A DNA stretch of 64,000 nt, from the NCBI RefSeq assembly GCF_000025305.1, contig NC_013740.1:806001-870000 (forward strand), read 5' to 3'. Positions 1-9,227 of this stretch are shown here, one piece after another (the stretch's first letter is position 1; the number at the start of each line of letters is the position of its first letter). The notes under the pieces are model-generated. The model worked only from the letters and a program-made list of their open reading frames with translations. It searched no databases and was not told the origin of the DNA. The position numbers and the translations under genes were made by a program. Source of the stretch: Acidaminococcus fermentans DSM 20731 (GTDB lineage: Bacteria > Bacillota > Negativicutes > Acidaminococcales > Acidaminococcaceae).

Positions 1-2
1 TC

Positions 3-1667
3 GACCAGAACCGGGACATTTCCGCCCTGATCGATCCGGTGGCCCAGAACTTCATCTATGCCAACAACCTGTATCTCCGGGAACCGGCCTACAAACATGT
101 GCTGGAAGCCCGGGAAATCGGCATCGGGGAATTCCAGCCCCGGACCTGGGCCCAGCTGCCGGCCCTCCAGAATCTCCTGGGAAATCCCGGGGCCAATCCG
201 GTGCTCCAGCAGTATCTCCAGTGGAAAGGAGAAAACGGGCAGCCCCGGGTCTATACCCAGTATGTGGATACCGGGGAGAGGGGGGACAGTCTGGCGGCAT
301 TCGGCGCCGTCCATCAGGTGTCCACCCGGAGCCTCCTGATGGAATTCCGGGATCCCCGGGTGGCCGAGCATATCCGGGAAGAAGCTGCCGGCCGCATTGC
401 CTCCCTGGGCTACTTCTGCGTCAGCGGGGACAGCTCCATTTCCCATCCGGGACAGATCCTGCTGACGGAAATGATGACGGAGCTGCTGAACCGGGATTTC
501 ACCTACGTGGTTTACCATCCGGTGGACCCTTCCGGATACAATGAAAAGGCCATCGCCGCACTGGTCCGCCAGGGATTTGTGGATATCGCCCCGGAAGGGT
601 CGGAACACCCGCTCTATGCGGCCCACATCAATTCTCCGGTGGTGCTGTTCCGGGATGTGGAAACCACCATCAAGAATCCCTTCAACAAAAACCTGCGGGT
701 CCAGAAAGCCCTGGACAAAGCCCACAACAACCTGCTGGCCGTGCTCCGGCAGCTGTATCCGGGGAAACTGATCCTGTCCTTCAACACCAGCGCCATGCAT
801 TACCGGATCATCCAGAAAGTGGCCCGGCTCAACGGGGTTTCCACCCTGGAAGATCCCAAGAAGCGCCGGGGACCCTTTATGTCCGTCCCCTTCGGCAAGG
901 CCCTCAGCGATGTGCTGGTGCCCAATACGGTGACCAAGGCTCTCCACATCGAAAAGTACTTCAACCGGGCCGTCAAGGGCTTTACCCTGGCGGAAGCCCA
1001 TCATTACGCCACCGTGGACAACCAGGTAAAGACCATCCGGTCCTTCAACCGGCCGGTGATCCTCATCGATGACCTGCTGGAAAAGGGCCACCGGATGCGG
1101 ATGCTTACCCCCTACCTGAAAAAGAACAATGTGGATGTCCGGGAAGTGCTGGTGGGGGTCATGACCGGTTATGCCATGGATCTCATGGCCCAGCAGGGCT
1201 ACCGGTGCCAGTGCGCCTATTTCCTGCCCTCCCTGGAACTGTGGCTCAATGAAAGGGACTGTTATCCCTTTATTGGCGGGGACAGCATCGACAATGCCAA
1301 CAACTACAGCGGGTACGACCGGAATCCTTCCGTGAATCTGATCCTGCCCTATGTAAAACCCGAATTCATCTGCCAGGGGAATGCGGACGCAGCCTATCAG
1401 TATTCCCTCACCTGTCTCCAGAACGCCAAACTGATCATGGAGACCCTTCAGGACGAATACCAGGCCCTGTACGAAAAACGATTGACCCTGAAGCGGCTGG
1501 GAGAAGTGATTTCCGTACTCCGGATCCCGGATATGGACATCGGGGTGAAATTCGATCCCAACATGGATCCCACCCGGTTCATTGAAAACGATATCGAACG
1601 GCTGGTCCGGCTGCGCTGGGGAGAAGCGGGCAGCGGACTGTATGACCGGAACCGGGGCGGCGAATGA
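3..1667 (+). CDS. Phosphoribosyltransferase-domain protein, 5' end cut by window
   Basis: The reading frame is open to the left edge: the codons before the GTG at 39 have no stop, so the true start lies outside the window. The C-terminal half carries a PRPP-loop-like stretch (VILIDDLLEKGHR, residues about 345-357 counted from the GTG) typical of type I phosphoribosyltransferases. The middle region contains EKAIAALVRQGF, which resembles an acetyltransferase (GNAT) helix. It is followed after 28 bp by a dehydrogenase-like gene and then a flavodoxin-like gene, so the three probably form one operon. Substrate and pathway are not evident. The family may carry an additional N-terminal nucleotidyltransferase-like domain, which cannot be seen here. 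Confidence 0.55.
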   Translation, partial: DQNRDISALIDPVAQNFIYANNLYLREPAYKHVLEAREIGIGEFQPRTWAQLPALQNLLGNPGANPVLQQYLQWKGENGQPRVYTQYVDTGERGDSLAAFGAVHQVSTRSLLMEFRDPRVAEHIREEAAGRIASLGYFCVSGDSSISHPGQILLTEMMTELLNRDFTYVVYHPVDPSGYNEKAIAALVRQGFVDIAPEGSEHPLYAAHINSPVVLFRDVETTIKNPFNKNLRVQKALDKAHNNLLAVLRQLYPGKLILSFNTSAMHYRIIQKVARLNGVSTLEDPKKRRGPFMSVPFGKALSDVLVPNTVTKALHIEKYFNRAVKGFTLAEAHHYATVDNQVKTIRSFNRPVILIDDLLEKGHRMRMLTPYLKKNNVDVREVLVGVMTGYAMDLMAQQGYRCQCAYFLPSLELWLNERDCYPFIGGDSIDNANNYSGYDRNPSVNLILPYVKPEFICQGNADAAYQYSLTCLQNAKLIMETLQDEYQALYEKRLTLKRLGEVISVLRIPDMDIGVKFDPNMDPTRFIENDIERLVRLRWGEAGSGLYDRNRGGE

Positions 1668-1695
1668 GCCGTCCCCTGGAAAGGAGAACTGAATT

Positions 1696-2682
1696 ATGGA
1701 AAACAACTGGCATCACATCAGCGATCTGCCCAAAGAAGCGGGGGTGGATCAGCCCCTGTCCCTGGCCGGACGGCCGGCCCTGAAGGAAAAGAACCGGGTC
1801 CATATCCTGGCCCTGGGGGATGTGGGGCGGACCATGCTCATCGGGCTCCGGCTCCTGGGAGCGGATAAAATCGCTTCCATCGGCCTTTGTGACCTGAACG
1901 AAAAGAACCTCCAGCGGCTGGAAATCGAAATCAACCAGATCCGCTATCCCTTTGCAGAAGGAGAACAGGTGCTGCCGCCGGTGGATATGGTCACCGAAGA
2001 CAGACTGTTCGATTGTGACGTGTTCATTTTCTGTGCCACCAAAGGGACTCCGCCCATCGGGGCCAAAGGCGACATGCGGATGGTGCAGCTGGCTGCCAAC
2101 AGTGAGCTGGTCCGCCATTTCGGGGATCTGGCCCGGAAGGCGGACTATAAGGGGCTGGCCTGCATCGTTTCCGACCCAGTGGACAACCTGTGCCGGGCCT
2201 TCCTGGAAAGTTCCGGACTGGCTCCCTGGCAGGTCCAGGGGTACGGGCTGGGGGTCATGAACGCCCGGGCCTGCTATTATGCGGAAAAGGATCCCCGGCT
2301 GGCCCATTACCTTACCGAAGGTCGGGCTTTCGGGCCCCATGGCCAGGACCTGGTGATCGCCGACAGCCTGGAGCACTACAATGATGAACTGTCCCGGGAA
2401 CTGACCCGGAAAACCGTCACCTGCAATCTGGCGGTCCGGGAGCTGGGGTACAAGCCCTACATCGCTCCGGCCCTGTCCAGTGCGGCCATTTCCATCCTGC
2501 TCACCCTTCGGGGCGCCTGGCATTACGGATCCCTGTATCTGGGGGATGAAAAGGAAGGCGCCTTCCTGGGCATGAAGAATCGCCTCACGGAAAAAGGCTT
2601 CGAATATGAAGACGCGGCCCTGTGCCCGGAACTGTATGACCGGATCCGCCACGCCTATCTGAATCTGTGCCGGATGAAATAA
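1696..2682 (+). CDS. Lactate/malate dehydrogenase-like NAD-binding protein
   Basis: A protein of 328 residues with an N-terminal Rossmann region (VHILALGDVGRTMLIGLRLL, about residues 35-54). An acidic residue follows in GLCDLNEKN, as expected for NAD binding. CIVSDPVDNLC (about 155-165) resembles the conserved substrate-binding turn of the LDH/MDH superfamily, where NPVD is usual. The start has a good ribosome site (AAGGAG, 1680-1685). The gene lies between a phosphoribosyltransferase-domain gene and a flavin-reductase-like gene in a tight same-strand cluster. The sequence is far from canonical lactate dehydrogenase, so a different 2-hydroxyacid or a non-catalytic role is possible. The specific substrate is unknown. 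Confidence 0.6.
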   Translation: MENNWHHISDLPKEAGVDQPLSLAGRPALKEKNRVHILALGDVGRTMLIGLRLLGADKIASIGLCDLNEKNLQRLEIEINQIRYPFAEGEQVLPPVDMVTEDRLFDCDVFIFCATKGTPPIGAKGDMRMVQLAANSELVRHFGDLARKADYKGLACIVSDPVDNLCRAFLESSGLAPWQVQGYGLGVMNARACYYAEKDPRLAHYLTEGRAFGPHGQDLVIADSLEHYNDELSRELTRKTVTCNLAVRELGYKPYIAPALSSAAISILLTLRGAWHYGSLYLGDEKEGAFLGMKNRLTEKGFEYEDAALCPELYDRIRHAYLNLCRMK

Positions 2683-2709
2683 CCGGCGGAAAAGCGGGAA
2701 GGGATTGGT

Positions 2710-3795
2710 ATGTTCTATGTGATCAAAATGGGCTGGCAGGAAGAAGGGACCACCCGGCGGGTGGACAGGGCCCTGGCCCGTGCCCTGGCAGGCAGACACC
2801 ATCAGGTGGTGGAGCGGGTCAGTGATTTTGCCAGGCTGTTTCCGGCCGGCGGTCCTGCGGAACCGGGGCCTCACCAGCTGCTCTTTGCAGTGAATCTGGC
2901 CCGGGGCGGCATCAGTGTGGGCTTTGCCCGGGTCATCGCCTACATTTCCCTACACCCCCATTGTCTGGAAAACTGCGTGGGCAGCGTGGTGGTGGATGGG
3001 GAAGATGAACTGTTCACCAAAAAGGCCGGACGGGAAATGATCTTCATGGCCAACCGGTCCGGCTGCGCCTTTCCGGGAGCCCCCCTGGTGGAAGCCACCG
3101 GTTCCCTGTACAATTTCAACATCCGGGCCAAAATCCAGGGAATCGGCAACCAGGAGGCCTACGAAAACGCCGTGGACCGGCTGGTGGAAAAACTCCTGGC
3201 CTTTACCGGGGCACCGGCACCGGAAGGAGGACGGCACAGGATCGCCCTGTTCCACGCCAGCAGCCGGAAGACCTCCAACACCCTGCTGCTGTGGAGCCTG
3301 ATCCGGCAAAAAATGGAAGACCGGGCCCTGATCCGGGAAGTGAGCCTCCGGAACGGCACCGTGGTGGACTGCCGGGGCTGCAGCTATGAAGCCTGTCTCC
3401 ACTTTGGAGAACAGGGGGACTGCTTCTACGGAGGGGTCATGGTGGAAGAAGGATATCCGGCCATCCGGGAAAGCGATACCCTGATTTTTGCCTGCCCCAA
3501 TTACAATGATGCGGTCAGTGCCAACATCATGGCCTTCTTCAACCGGATGACCGCCCTGTTCCGGACCGACTTCCGGGAGTTCGCCAAAAAGCGGATCTTT
3601 GCCTTGGTGGTCAGCGGTTACAGCGGGGGAGACATTGTGGCGGAACAGGTGATCGATGCCCTGAACTGCAACAAACATTTCATCCTGCCGCCCCATTTTG
3701 CCCTGATGGAAACCGCCAACGATCCGGGCAGCATCCTGCAGAATGAAGGGCTGGAGCAAAGGGTGGAGGAAATGGCCGAAAGAATCGGACAGTAA
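2710..3795 (+). CDS. Flavodoxin-like NAD(P)H-dependent reductase, two-domain
   Basis: A protein of 361 residues. The C-terminal half (from about 175) looks like the NADPH-dependent FMN reductase/flavodoxin fold: IALFHASSRKTSNTLLL is the phosphate-binding loop, and a cysteine-bearing segment DCRGCSYEACLHFGEQGDC follows. The latter is typical of the iron-sulfur flavoprotein group, where clustered cysteines may hold a cluster. The N-terminal half (about 1-170) is a separate domain I do not recognise. It is the last gene of the left-edge trio and is followed by a clear hairpin terminator. It is probably a cytosolic redox partner for the dehydrogenase-like neighbour, but that is inference. Confidence 0.6.
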   Translation: MFYVIKMGWQEEGTTRRVDRALARALAGRHHQVVERVSDFARLFPAGGPAEPGPHQLLFAVNLARGGISVGFARVIAYISLHPHCLENCVGSVVVDGEDELFTKKAGREMIFMANRSGCAFPGAPLVEATGSLYNFNIRAKIQGIGNQEAYENAVDRLVEKLLAFTGAPAPEGGRHRIALFHASSRKTSNTLLLWSLIRQKMEDRALIREVSLRNGTVVDCRGCSYEACLHFGEQGDCFYGGVMVEEGYPAIRESDTLIFACPNYNDAVSANIMAFFNRMTALFRTDFREFAKKRIFALVVSGYSGGDIVAEQVIDALNCNKHFILPPHFALMETANDPGSILQNEGLEQRVEEMAERIGQ

Positions 3796-3879
3796 GGGGA
3801 ATCATCCACCGTCCTGGCAGAATGTCCGGACGGCGAAGATTGTGTCCCCCTTTTTAAAACAATTTAAATGTTGTACAAT

Positions 3880-3918
3880 AAGAAGCTGTAACCGGCTGTT
3901 GCGGGACAGCTTCTTTTT
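3880..3918 (+). terminator. Rho-independent terminator after the flavodoxin-like gene
   Basis: Arms 3880-3889 (AAGAAGCTGT) and 3906-3915 are perfect 10-bp complements around a 16-nt loop and run into a T-rich tail. It separates the left-edge operon from the transporter gene. Confidence 0.7.
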
Positions 3919-3964
3919 GTCCATTGCGCAGCGGCAACTATCCGAGAAAGAAGGCCTGCAAACC

Positions 3965-5377
3965 GTGACCCTGTCGAAAAAATGGAAACAACTGATCTTC
4001 TGCGGACTCCTGGGTGCCCTTTTCTTCCTGGTTCCTCCGCCGGAAGATCTGAAAGTGGCTGGCTGGCATGTGTTCGGCGTCTTTGCCGCCACCATTGTGG
4101 GGCTGATCCTGAAACCCCTGCCCATGGGGGTCATGGCCCTGCTGGGGATGGTGGGCCTGTGTTTGGCCCGGACCCTTACTCTGAAAGAAGCCCTCAGCGG
4201 CTTCGGGAATCCCACCATCTGGCTGGTGGTGGTGGCCTTCTTCATCTCCCGGGGCATCGTGAAGACCGGTCTGGGAGAGCGGATCGCCTATCTTTTTGTG
4301 GAACGGTTCGGGAAAAAGCCCCTGTTCCTGGCCTACTCGCTCATTGCCAGTGATCTGGTGATCGCTCCCGCCATGCCCAGCAACACTGCCCGGGCCGGAG
4401 GCATCCTGGCCCCCATTGTCCAATCCCTGAACACCACCTTCGGCTCCGACCCCAAAGAGGGAACGGAAAACAAACTGGGGAATTTCCTGGTGCCCGTGGT
4501 GTTCCAGTGCGATGTGGTGATTTCCGCCGTGTTCCTTACCTCCATGGCCGCCAATCCCATGGCTGTCAGCTTCGCCAGCGACCTGTTGGGGGTGAACATG
4601 ACCTGGGGCGGCTGGCTGGCGGCTTCCTGCGTGCCGGCCCTGCTGTCCCTGGTGCTGTATCCTCTGGTAATCTACAAGATCAACCCGCCGGAACTGAAGG
4701 AGACTCCGGAAGCCCCGGCCCTGGCCCGGAAAAAACTGGATGCCATGGGGCCCCTGAAACAGGAAGAAAAAGCCATGGCCGCCATTTTCCTGCTGCTCAT
4801 CGTCCTGTGGGCCGGGGGCCGGTATCTGGGGCTCACCGAAACCCTTACGGCCCTGCTGGGCCTGTGTCTGCTGCTCCTTTCCAACGTGCTTACCTGGGAT
4901 GATGTGAAAAGTGAAAAAGCCGCCTGGGATACCCTGATCTGGTTCGCCATCCTGGTGATGGAAGCCGGGTTCCTGAATACCAAAGGGATGATTCCCTGGT
5001 TCAGCCGGGAAATGGGGCTCCTGGTATCCGGATCCAACGGCCTGGTGGCCATGGCCATCCTGGGGACCGTGTATTTCTACTCCCATTATCTCTTTGCCAG
5101 CAGTACCGCCCATGTGAGCGCCATGTATGCCGCCTTTCTCAGTGTCATGGCCAGTGCCGGGGCTCCGCCCACCATGGCCGCCTATGTGCTGGCCTGGTTC
5201 AGCAGCCTGTTCGGATGCCTGACCCATTACGGCTCCGGTCCCGCACCCATTTTCTTCGGTGCCGGGTATGTGTCCCAGAACCGCTGGTGGGAAATCGGCT
5301 TCGTCCTGTCCCTGCTGTCCCTGCTGATCTGGGGCGGCGTGGGCTGCCTGTGGGGGAAGGTCCTGGGAATGTGGTAA
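3965..5377 (+). CDS. DASS/SLC13-family anion:Na+ symporter
   Basis: An integral membrane carrier of about 470 residues with some 11-12 hydrophobic segments. The SNT motif of the divalent-anion:sodium symporter family is present in MPSNTARAGG. A second, related element near the C-terminus (SSTAHVSAMYAAFLS) is the expected inverted-repeat partner. Members move dicarboxylates, tricarboxylates or sulfate. I chose the GTG at 3965 because AAGAAGG (3948-3954) lies 10 nt upstream and translation then begins just before the first membrane segment. The longer open frame would read back through the terminator hairpin into the previous gene. Substrate cannot be assigned from sequence alone. Confidence 0.8.
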   Translation: MTLSKKWKQLIFCGLLGALFFLVPPPEDLKVAGWHVFGVFAATIVGLILKPLPMGVMALLGMVGLCLARTLTLKEALSGFGNPTIWLVVVAFFISRGIVKTGLGERIAYLFVERFGKKPLFLAYSLIASDLVIAPAMPSNTARAGGILAPIVQSLNTTFGSDPKEGTENKLGNFLVPVVFQCDVVISAVFLTSMAANPMAVSFASDLLGVNMTWGGWLAASCVPALLSLVLYPLVIYKINPPELKETPEAPALARKKLDAMGPLKQEEKAMAAIFLLLIVLWAGGRYLGLTETLTALLGLCLLLLSNVLTWDDVKSEKAAWDTLIWFAILVMEAGFLNTKGMIPWFSREMGLLVSGSNGLVAMAILGTVYFYSHYLFASSTAHVSAMYAAFLSVMASAGAPPTMAAYVLAWFSSLFGCLTHYGSGPAPIFFGAGYVSQNRWWEIGFVLSLLSLLIWGGVGCLWGKVLGMW

Positions 5378-5410
5378 AAATTTAATTTTCCGAAAACGGG
5401 GAAACTGTGG

Positions 5411-5416
5411 TACAAT
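5411..5416 (+). promoter_or_regulatory. Candidate -10 box of pncB
   Basis: TACAAT stands 42 bp before the pncB start. No convincing -35 is visible at 17 bp, so this is a weak call. Confidence 0.3.
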
Positions 5417-5452
5417 GGGTAACAAATACTGTACCTGGAAAGGCGGAGACCC

Positions 5453-6913
5453 ATGAAACAATTTGATGCACGCAATCTGTCCATGATGTTTGACCTCTAT
5501 GAAATGACCATGGCCAACGGGTATTTTGAAGACAAGAAACGGGACAGGGACGACTATGTGTCCTTTGATGTATTTTATCGGAACAATCCGGACGGAGGGG
5601 GCTTCGCCATCTTCGCCGGTCTGGAACAGGTGCTGGACTACCTGGAAAACATGCATTTTTCCACTGAAGACATTTCCTATCTCCGGAGCCTCCACGTGTT
5701 CAGCGAACCCTTCCTCCAGTGGCTGGAAACCTATCAGTTCCGGGGGAATGTGTATGCCATGCCCGAAGGCAGCGTCATCTACCCCGATGAACCCCTGCTG
5801 ACGGTATACGCCCCTCTGGTGGATGCACAGCTGGTGGAAACCGCCATCCTGTGCGAAATCAACCACCAGTCCCTGATCGCCACCAAGGCCCAGCGGATCG
5901 TGAAGGCTGCCCAGGGCCGGGGAGTATCCGATTTCGGTGCCCGCCGGGCCCACAACATGGATGCGGCCGTCTACGGTGCCCGGGCTGCTTATATCGGAGG
6001 TGCCGACAGCACCGCTACCGTCCTGGCCGGCCAGATGTTCAACATCCCGGTCAGCGGAACCATGGCCCACAGCTGGGTCATGTACTATGATGACGAATAT
6101 ACCGCCTTCAAGCGGTTTGCGGAAATCTATCCGGACAACGCCATCCTCCTGGTGGATACCTACGATGTACTGGATTCCGGGGTGCCCAATGCCATCCGGG
6201 TGGCCAAGGAAGTGCTGGAACCCATGGGCAAACGGCTGAAGGGTATCCGGATCGATTCCGGGGACCTGGCTTATCTTTCCAAGAAAGCCCGGAAGATGCT
6301 GGACGATGCCGGTCTTACCGATGCCATCATCGTCATGAGCAACTCCCTGGACGAATACACCATCAGCTCCATCCTGGAACAGGGGGGCTGTGTGGATTCC
6401 TTCGGGGTAGGGGAACGGCTGATCACCGCCAAGAGTGATCCGGTCTTCGGGGCTGTGTACAAACTGGTGGCCGTCCACAAAGACAAAGCCATCATTCCCA
6501 AAATCAAGATTTCCGAGACTTTCGAAAAGATCACCAACCCGGGACGGAAACGGGCCTGGAGAGTGTATGACAAAACCGGCCATGCCATCGCGGACCTCCT
6601 GACCCTCCAGGACGAAGATCCCCGGGAAAGCGCCGAGTTTCCCTTTGTGGATACCCAGCGGCCCTGGAAGAAGATGACTTTCAGGGACTGCACCTTCCGG
6701 GAACTCCAGGAATTGGTATTGGAAAAAGGGAAACGGATCCATCCGTCCCCGTCCCTGGAAGAAATCCGCCGGTACGTGCGGAAACAGCTGAATCACGAAA
6801 TCTGGCCCGAAGAACAGCGTTTCAGCAATCCCCACATGCATTTCCTGGACATGAGTCCCCGGTACTATGCCATGAAGATGGCCCTGCTGGAAGATGTGAA
6901 GAAGGGGAAATAA
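5453..6913 (+). CDS. pncB: Nicotinate phosphoribosyltransferase
   Basis: A protein of 486 residues, the usual length for the family. It converts nicotinate and PRPP to nicotinate mononucleotide in the NAD salvage (Preiss-Handler) pathway. The GTMAHSWVMYY segment (about residues 202-212) holds the histidine that is phosphorylated in this family, and IRIDSGDLAYLS is the conserved phosphate-binding region. The N-terminus (LSMMFDLYEMTMANGYF) is also typical. A ribosome site (AAAGGCGGAG) precedes the ATG. hemW follows after 20 bp and the two may be co-transcribed. Confidence 0.9.
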   Translation: MKQFDARNLSMMFDLYEMTMANGYFEDKKRDRDDYVSFDVFYRNNPDGGGFAIFAGLEQVLDYLENMHFSTEDISYLRSLHVFSEPFLQWLETYQFRGNVYAMPEGSVIYPDEPLLTVYAPLVDAQLVETAILCEINHQSLIATKAQRIVKAAQGRGVSDFGARRAHNMDAAVYGARAAYIGGADSTATVLAGQMFNIPVSGTMAHSWVMYYDDEYTAFKRFAEIYPDNAILLVDTYDVLDSGVPNAIRVAKEVLEPMGKRLKGIRIDSGDLAYLSKKARKMLDDAGLTDAIIVMSNSLDEYTISSILEQGGCVDSFGVGERLITAKSDPVFGAVYKLVAVHKDKAIIPKIKISETFEKITNPGRKRAWRVYDKTGHAIADLLTLQDEDPRESAEFPFVDTQRPWKKMTFRDCTFRELQELVLEKGKRIHPSPSLEEIRRYVRKQLNHEIWPEEQRFSNPHMHFLDMSPRYYAMKMALLEDVKKGK

Positions 6914-6933
6914 GACGGTCAAAGGAGAACACC

Positions 6934-8067
6934 ATGTCCCATCCCTGGGAATCCTATCAGGCCCTTTATGTCCACATCCCTTTCTGTGTCCATAAATGCG
7001 CCTACTGCGATTTTGCTTCTTATCAGATTTACAACGACCATATCATGACCGACTATGCCCGGCGCCTGGTGGAGGAAATCTCCGCCTGGACGCCGGCTTT
7101 GCCGGTTTCGCCCACGGCCACGGTGTATTTCGGCGGAGGCACCCCCAGCGTGCTGCCTCTGGAGGATCTGGCGGCCATCGTCACCGCCCTGAAGGAACGG
7201 GGCTTCTGGCAGCACCCGGCGGAAGCCACCCTGGAAGCCAATCCGGGGACGGTGGACCGGGAAAGACTCCGGTTTTACCGGCAGCTGGGCTTCGACCGGC
7301 TGAGCCTGGGCATCCAGTCCTTCCAGCCGGAAGAACTGGCCGCCATGGGCCGGATCCATACGGCGGAACAGGCGGAAGAAGCCATTGCCCTGGCCCGGGA
7401 GGCAGGCTTCCGGCGGATCAGCGGAGACCTGATCTACGGCTATCCCGGCCAGACGGTGGAAACCGTCCGGGATTCCCTGGAACGGCTGCTGGATACCGGG
7501 GTGGACCATGTGTCCGTCTACGGCCTTACGGTGGAAGAGGGGACCCTGCTGGCGAAACAGGTACGGGAAGGCAAAGCCCTGCTTCCTTCGGAAGATGCTT
7601 CCGGGACCATGTACGATTTTCTCATGGAGGCCCTGCCCCAGGCCGGGTACCACCGGTACGAAATTTCCAACTTCGCCCGTCCCGGCCAGGAATCCCGGCA
7701 CAACCAGGTGTACTGGCACTACGATCCCTATATGGCCTTCGGGGCAGCCGCCTGCCGGTTCGACGGGAAAATCCGGGAGACCAATCCCCGGAATCTCCAG
7801 GCCTATCTCCAGGAAGCCCCGCCGGAACGGGAAATCCTCACCTGCGAAGACCGCCGGGCGGAGCTGGTCTTTATGAACCTGCGCACCGTCAAGGGCCTGT
7901 CTCTGGAAGAATTCACCCAACGGACGGGAGAAGATTTCTTCCATATATATGAAGAAGGTTTCACCCACTGTCGGAAACAGGGCTGGATCACCCGGGAAGG
8001 GGACCGGATCCGGCTGACGGAACAGGGGATGCGGTACGGAAATCTGGCCTTTGAGGAATTTTTGTAA
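6934..8067 (+). CDS. hemW: Radical SAM heme chaperone HemW
   Basis: A protein of 377 residues with the radical SAM cluster motif CVHKCAYC (Cys18, Cys22, Cys25) preceded by YVHIPFC, and the glycine-rich YFGGGTPSVL motif. This is the HemW (formerly HemN-like) type and lacks the longer N-terminus of true oxygen-independent coproporphyrinogen oxidase. It lies directly upstream of hrcA-grpE-dnaK-dnaJ, a neighbourhood common in Firmicutes. AAAGGAGA sits 6-7 nt before the ATG. Confidence 0.88.
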   Translation: MSHPWESYQALYVHIPFCVHKCAYCDFASYQIYNDHIMTDYARRLVEEISAWTPALPVSPTATVYFGGGTPSVLPLEDLAAIVTALKERGFWQHPAEATLEANPGTVDRERLRFYRQLGFDRLSLGIQSFQPEELAAMGRIHTAEQAEEAIALAREAGFRRISGDLIYGYPGQTVETVRDSLERLLDTGVDHVSVYGLTVEEGTLLAKQVREGKALLPSEDASGTMYDFLMEALPQAGYHRYEISNFARPGQESRHNQVYWHYDPYMAFGAAACRFDGKIRETNPRNLQAYLQEAPPEREILTCEDRRAELVFMNLRTVKGLSLEEFTQRTGEDFFHIYEEGFTHCRKQGWITREGDRIRLTEQGMRYGNLAFEEFL

Positions 8068-8093
8068 AAAGGCAAATATTTTTTTAAGAACTA

Positions 8094-8122
8094 TTGACAA
8101 TTTGACTAAAGAGGTGTATCTT
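8094..8122 (+). promoter_or_regulatory. SigA-type promoter of the hrcA operon
   Basis: TTGACA (8094-8099), a 17-bp spacer and TATCTT (8117-8122). The predicted transcription start falls just before the CIRCE operator, the classical arrangement for HrcA control. Confidence 0.8.
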
Positions 8123-8134
8123 TACACTTAGATG

Positions 8135-8161
8135 TTAGCACTCCAATAATTAGAGTGCTAA
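8135..8161 (+). promoter_or_regulatory. CIRCE operator (HrcA binding site)
   Basis: TTAGCACTC, nine bases, GAGTGCTAA: a perfect match to the CIRCE consensus. It lies between the promoter and hrcA, so HrcA should repress its own operon until heat shock. Confidence 0.97.
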
Positions 8162-8185
8162 CAATCCAGAAGAGAGATGATTACA

Positions 8186-9217
8186 GTGCTGAGTGACCGC
8201 AAGAAAAAAATTCTTCAACTGATCATTGAAGACTATATTGAAACGGCGGAGCCTGTAGGATCTCGCAGCATCGCCAGGAAATACAATCTGGGGATCAGCC
8301 CGGCAACCATCCGGAACGAAATGTCCGACCTGGAGCTGCTGGGTTATCTGGAGCAGCCCCACACTTCGGCGGGCCGTGTCCCGTCGGCGGCTGCCTATCG
8401 GTACTATGTGGATTCCATTGCCAAGCCCGATGCCCTGGCGCCCAATGATGTGGCGCTGATCAACAGCTGGTTCCGGGAACGGGTCCACAGCATCGACGAT
8501 ATCTTCCAGTCCACCGCCAAGATCCTGTCACGGATGAGCAAGAACGTGTCCGTGGTGCTGGCCAACAAGGACAGCGAAAGCGTCTTTTCCTATCTCCGCT
8601 TCCTGCCCCTGAACGAGCACCAGGCCATCCTGTGCATCGTGGCCAATGACGGGCGGATGGACAACAGTGTGATCCAGATCCCGGCCGGCATGAGCCGCCT
8701 GGAAATGGACACCCTGGCCCAGAGAGTCACCAACAAACTCCATGGGATGAAGCTGAATGATATCACAGACCAGATCCTGAAAGACGTCCGGGATGCCCTG
8801 GCCGGGGACAAAGCCCTGTATGCTTCTCTGATCCAGGTGGTCAGACAGATGCGGAGCGGCCAGTCAGAGAACAAGATGTACCTGGGCGGCACCAAACAGC
8901 TGCTCAGCCAGCCGGAATTCAAGGATCCGGAACGGATCCGGGAGCTGCTGAGCGTGCTGGAGGAAGAGCAGATGCTGAAAGACATGCTGATGGCCGACAA
9001 GGACTCGGGCCTGAAGGTGACCATCGGCAGCGAGAACAAATTTTCCGGCATCCAGGATTGCAGCATGATCCAGGCCACCTACCGTCTCAACGGACAGGTG
9101 GTAGGGACCCTGGCGGTCCTGGGACCGACCCGTATGGAATACCGGAAGGTGATTTCCGTCATGGATTACCTTCACAACTACCTGCGGGTGGTCATGAATA
9201 AAATGGATGAAAAGTAG
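8186..9217 (+). CDS. hrcA: Heat-inducible transcription repressor HrcA
   Basis: This is the repressor that binds CIRCE and controls class I heat-shock genes. The N-terminal winged helix (DRKKKILQLIIEDYIETAEP, SPATIRNEMSDLE, GYLEQPHTSAGRVPS) is diagnostic. An in-frame ATG lies at 8177, but the purine-rich ribosome site (8168-8176) abuts it directly. The GTG at 8186 has 9-nt spacing and gives an MLSDRKKK start like other HrcA proteins, so I prefer GTG. It is the first gene of hrcA-grpE-dnaK-dnaJ, and grpE begins 10 bp after the stop. Confidence 0.95.
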   Translation: MLSDRKKKILQLIIEDYIETAEPVGSRSIARKYNLGISPATIRNEMSDLELLGYLEQPHTSAGRVPSAAAYRYYVDSIAKPDALAPNDVALINSWFRERVHSIDDIFQSTAKILSRMSKNVSVVLANKDSESVFSYLRFLPLNEHQAILCIVANDGRMDNSVIQIPAGMSRLEMDTLAQRVTNKLHGMKLNDITDQILKDVRDALAGDKALYASLIQVVRQMRSGQSENKMYLGGTKQLLSQPEFKDPERIRELLSVLEEEQMLKDMLMADKDSGLKVTIGSENKFSGIQDCSMIQATYRLNGQVVGTLAVLGPTRMEYRKVISVMDYLHNYLRVVMNKMDEK

Positions 9218-9227
9218 GGGAGGACCA

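Noticed and set aside
3938-6922. A 994-residue open frame on the minus strand
   Set aside because: It lies opposite the transporter and pncB, is rich in Gly/His/Pro/Gln, and has no motif. It is a shadow of GC-rich codon use.
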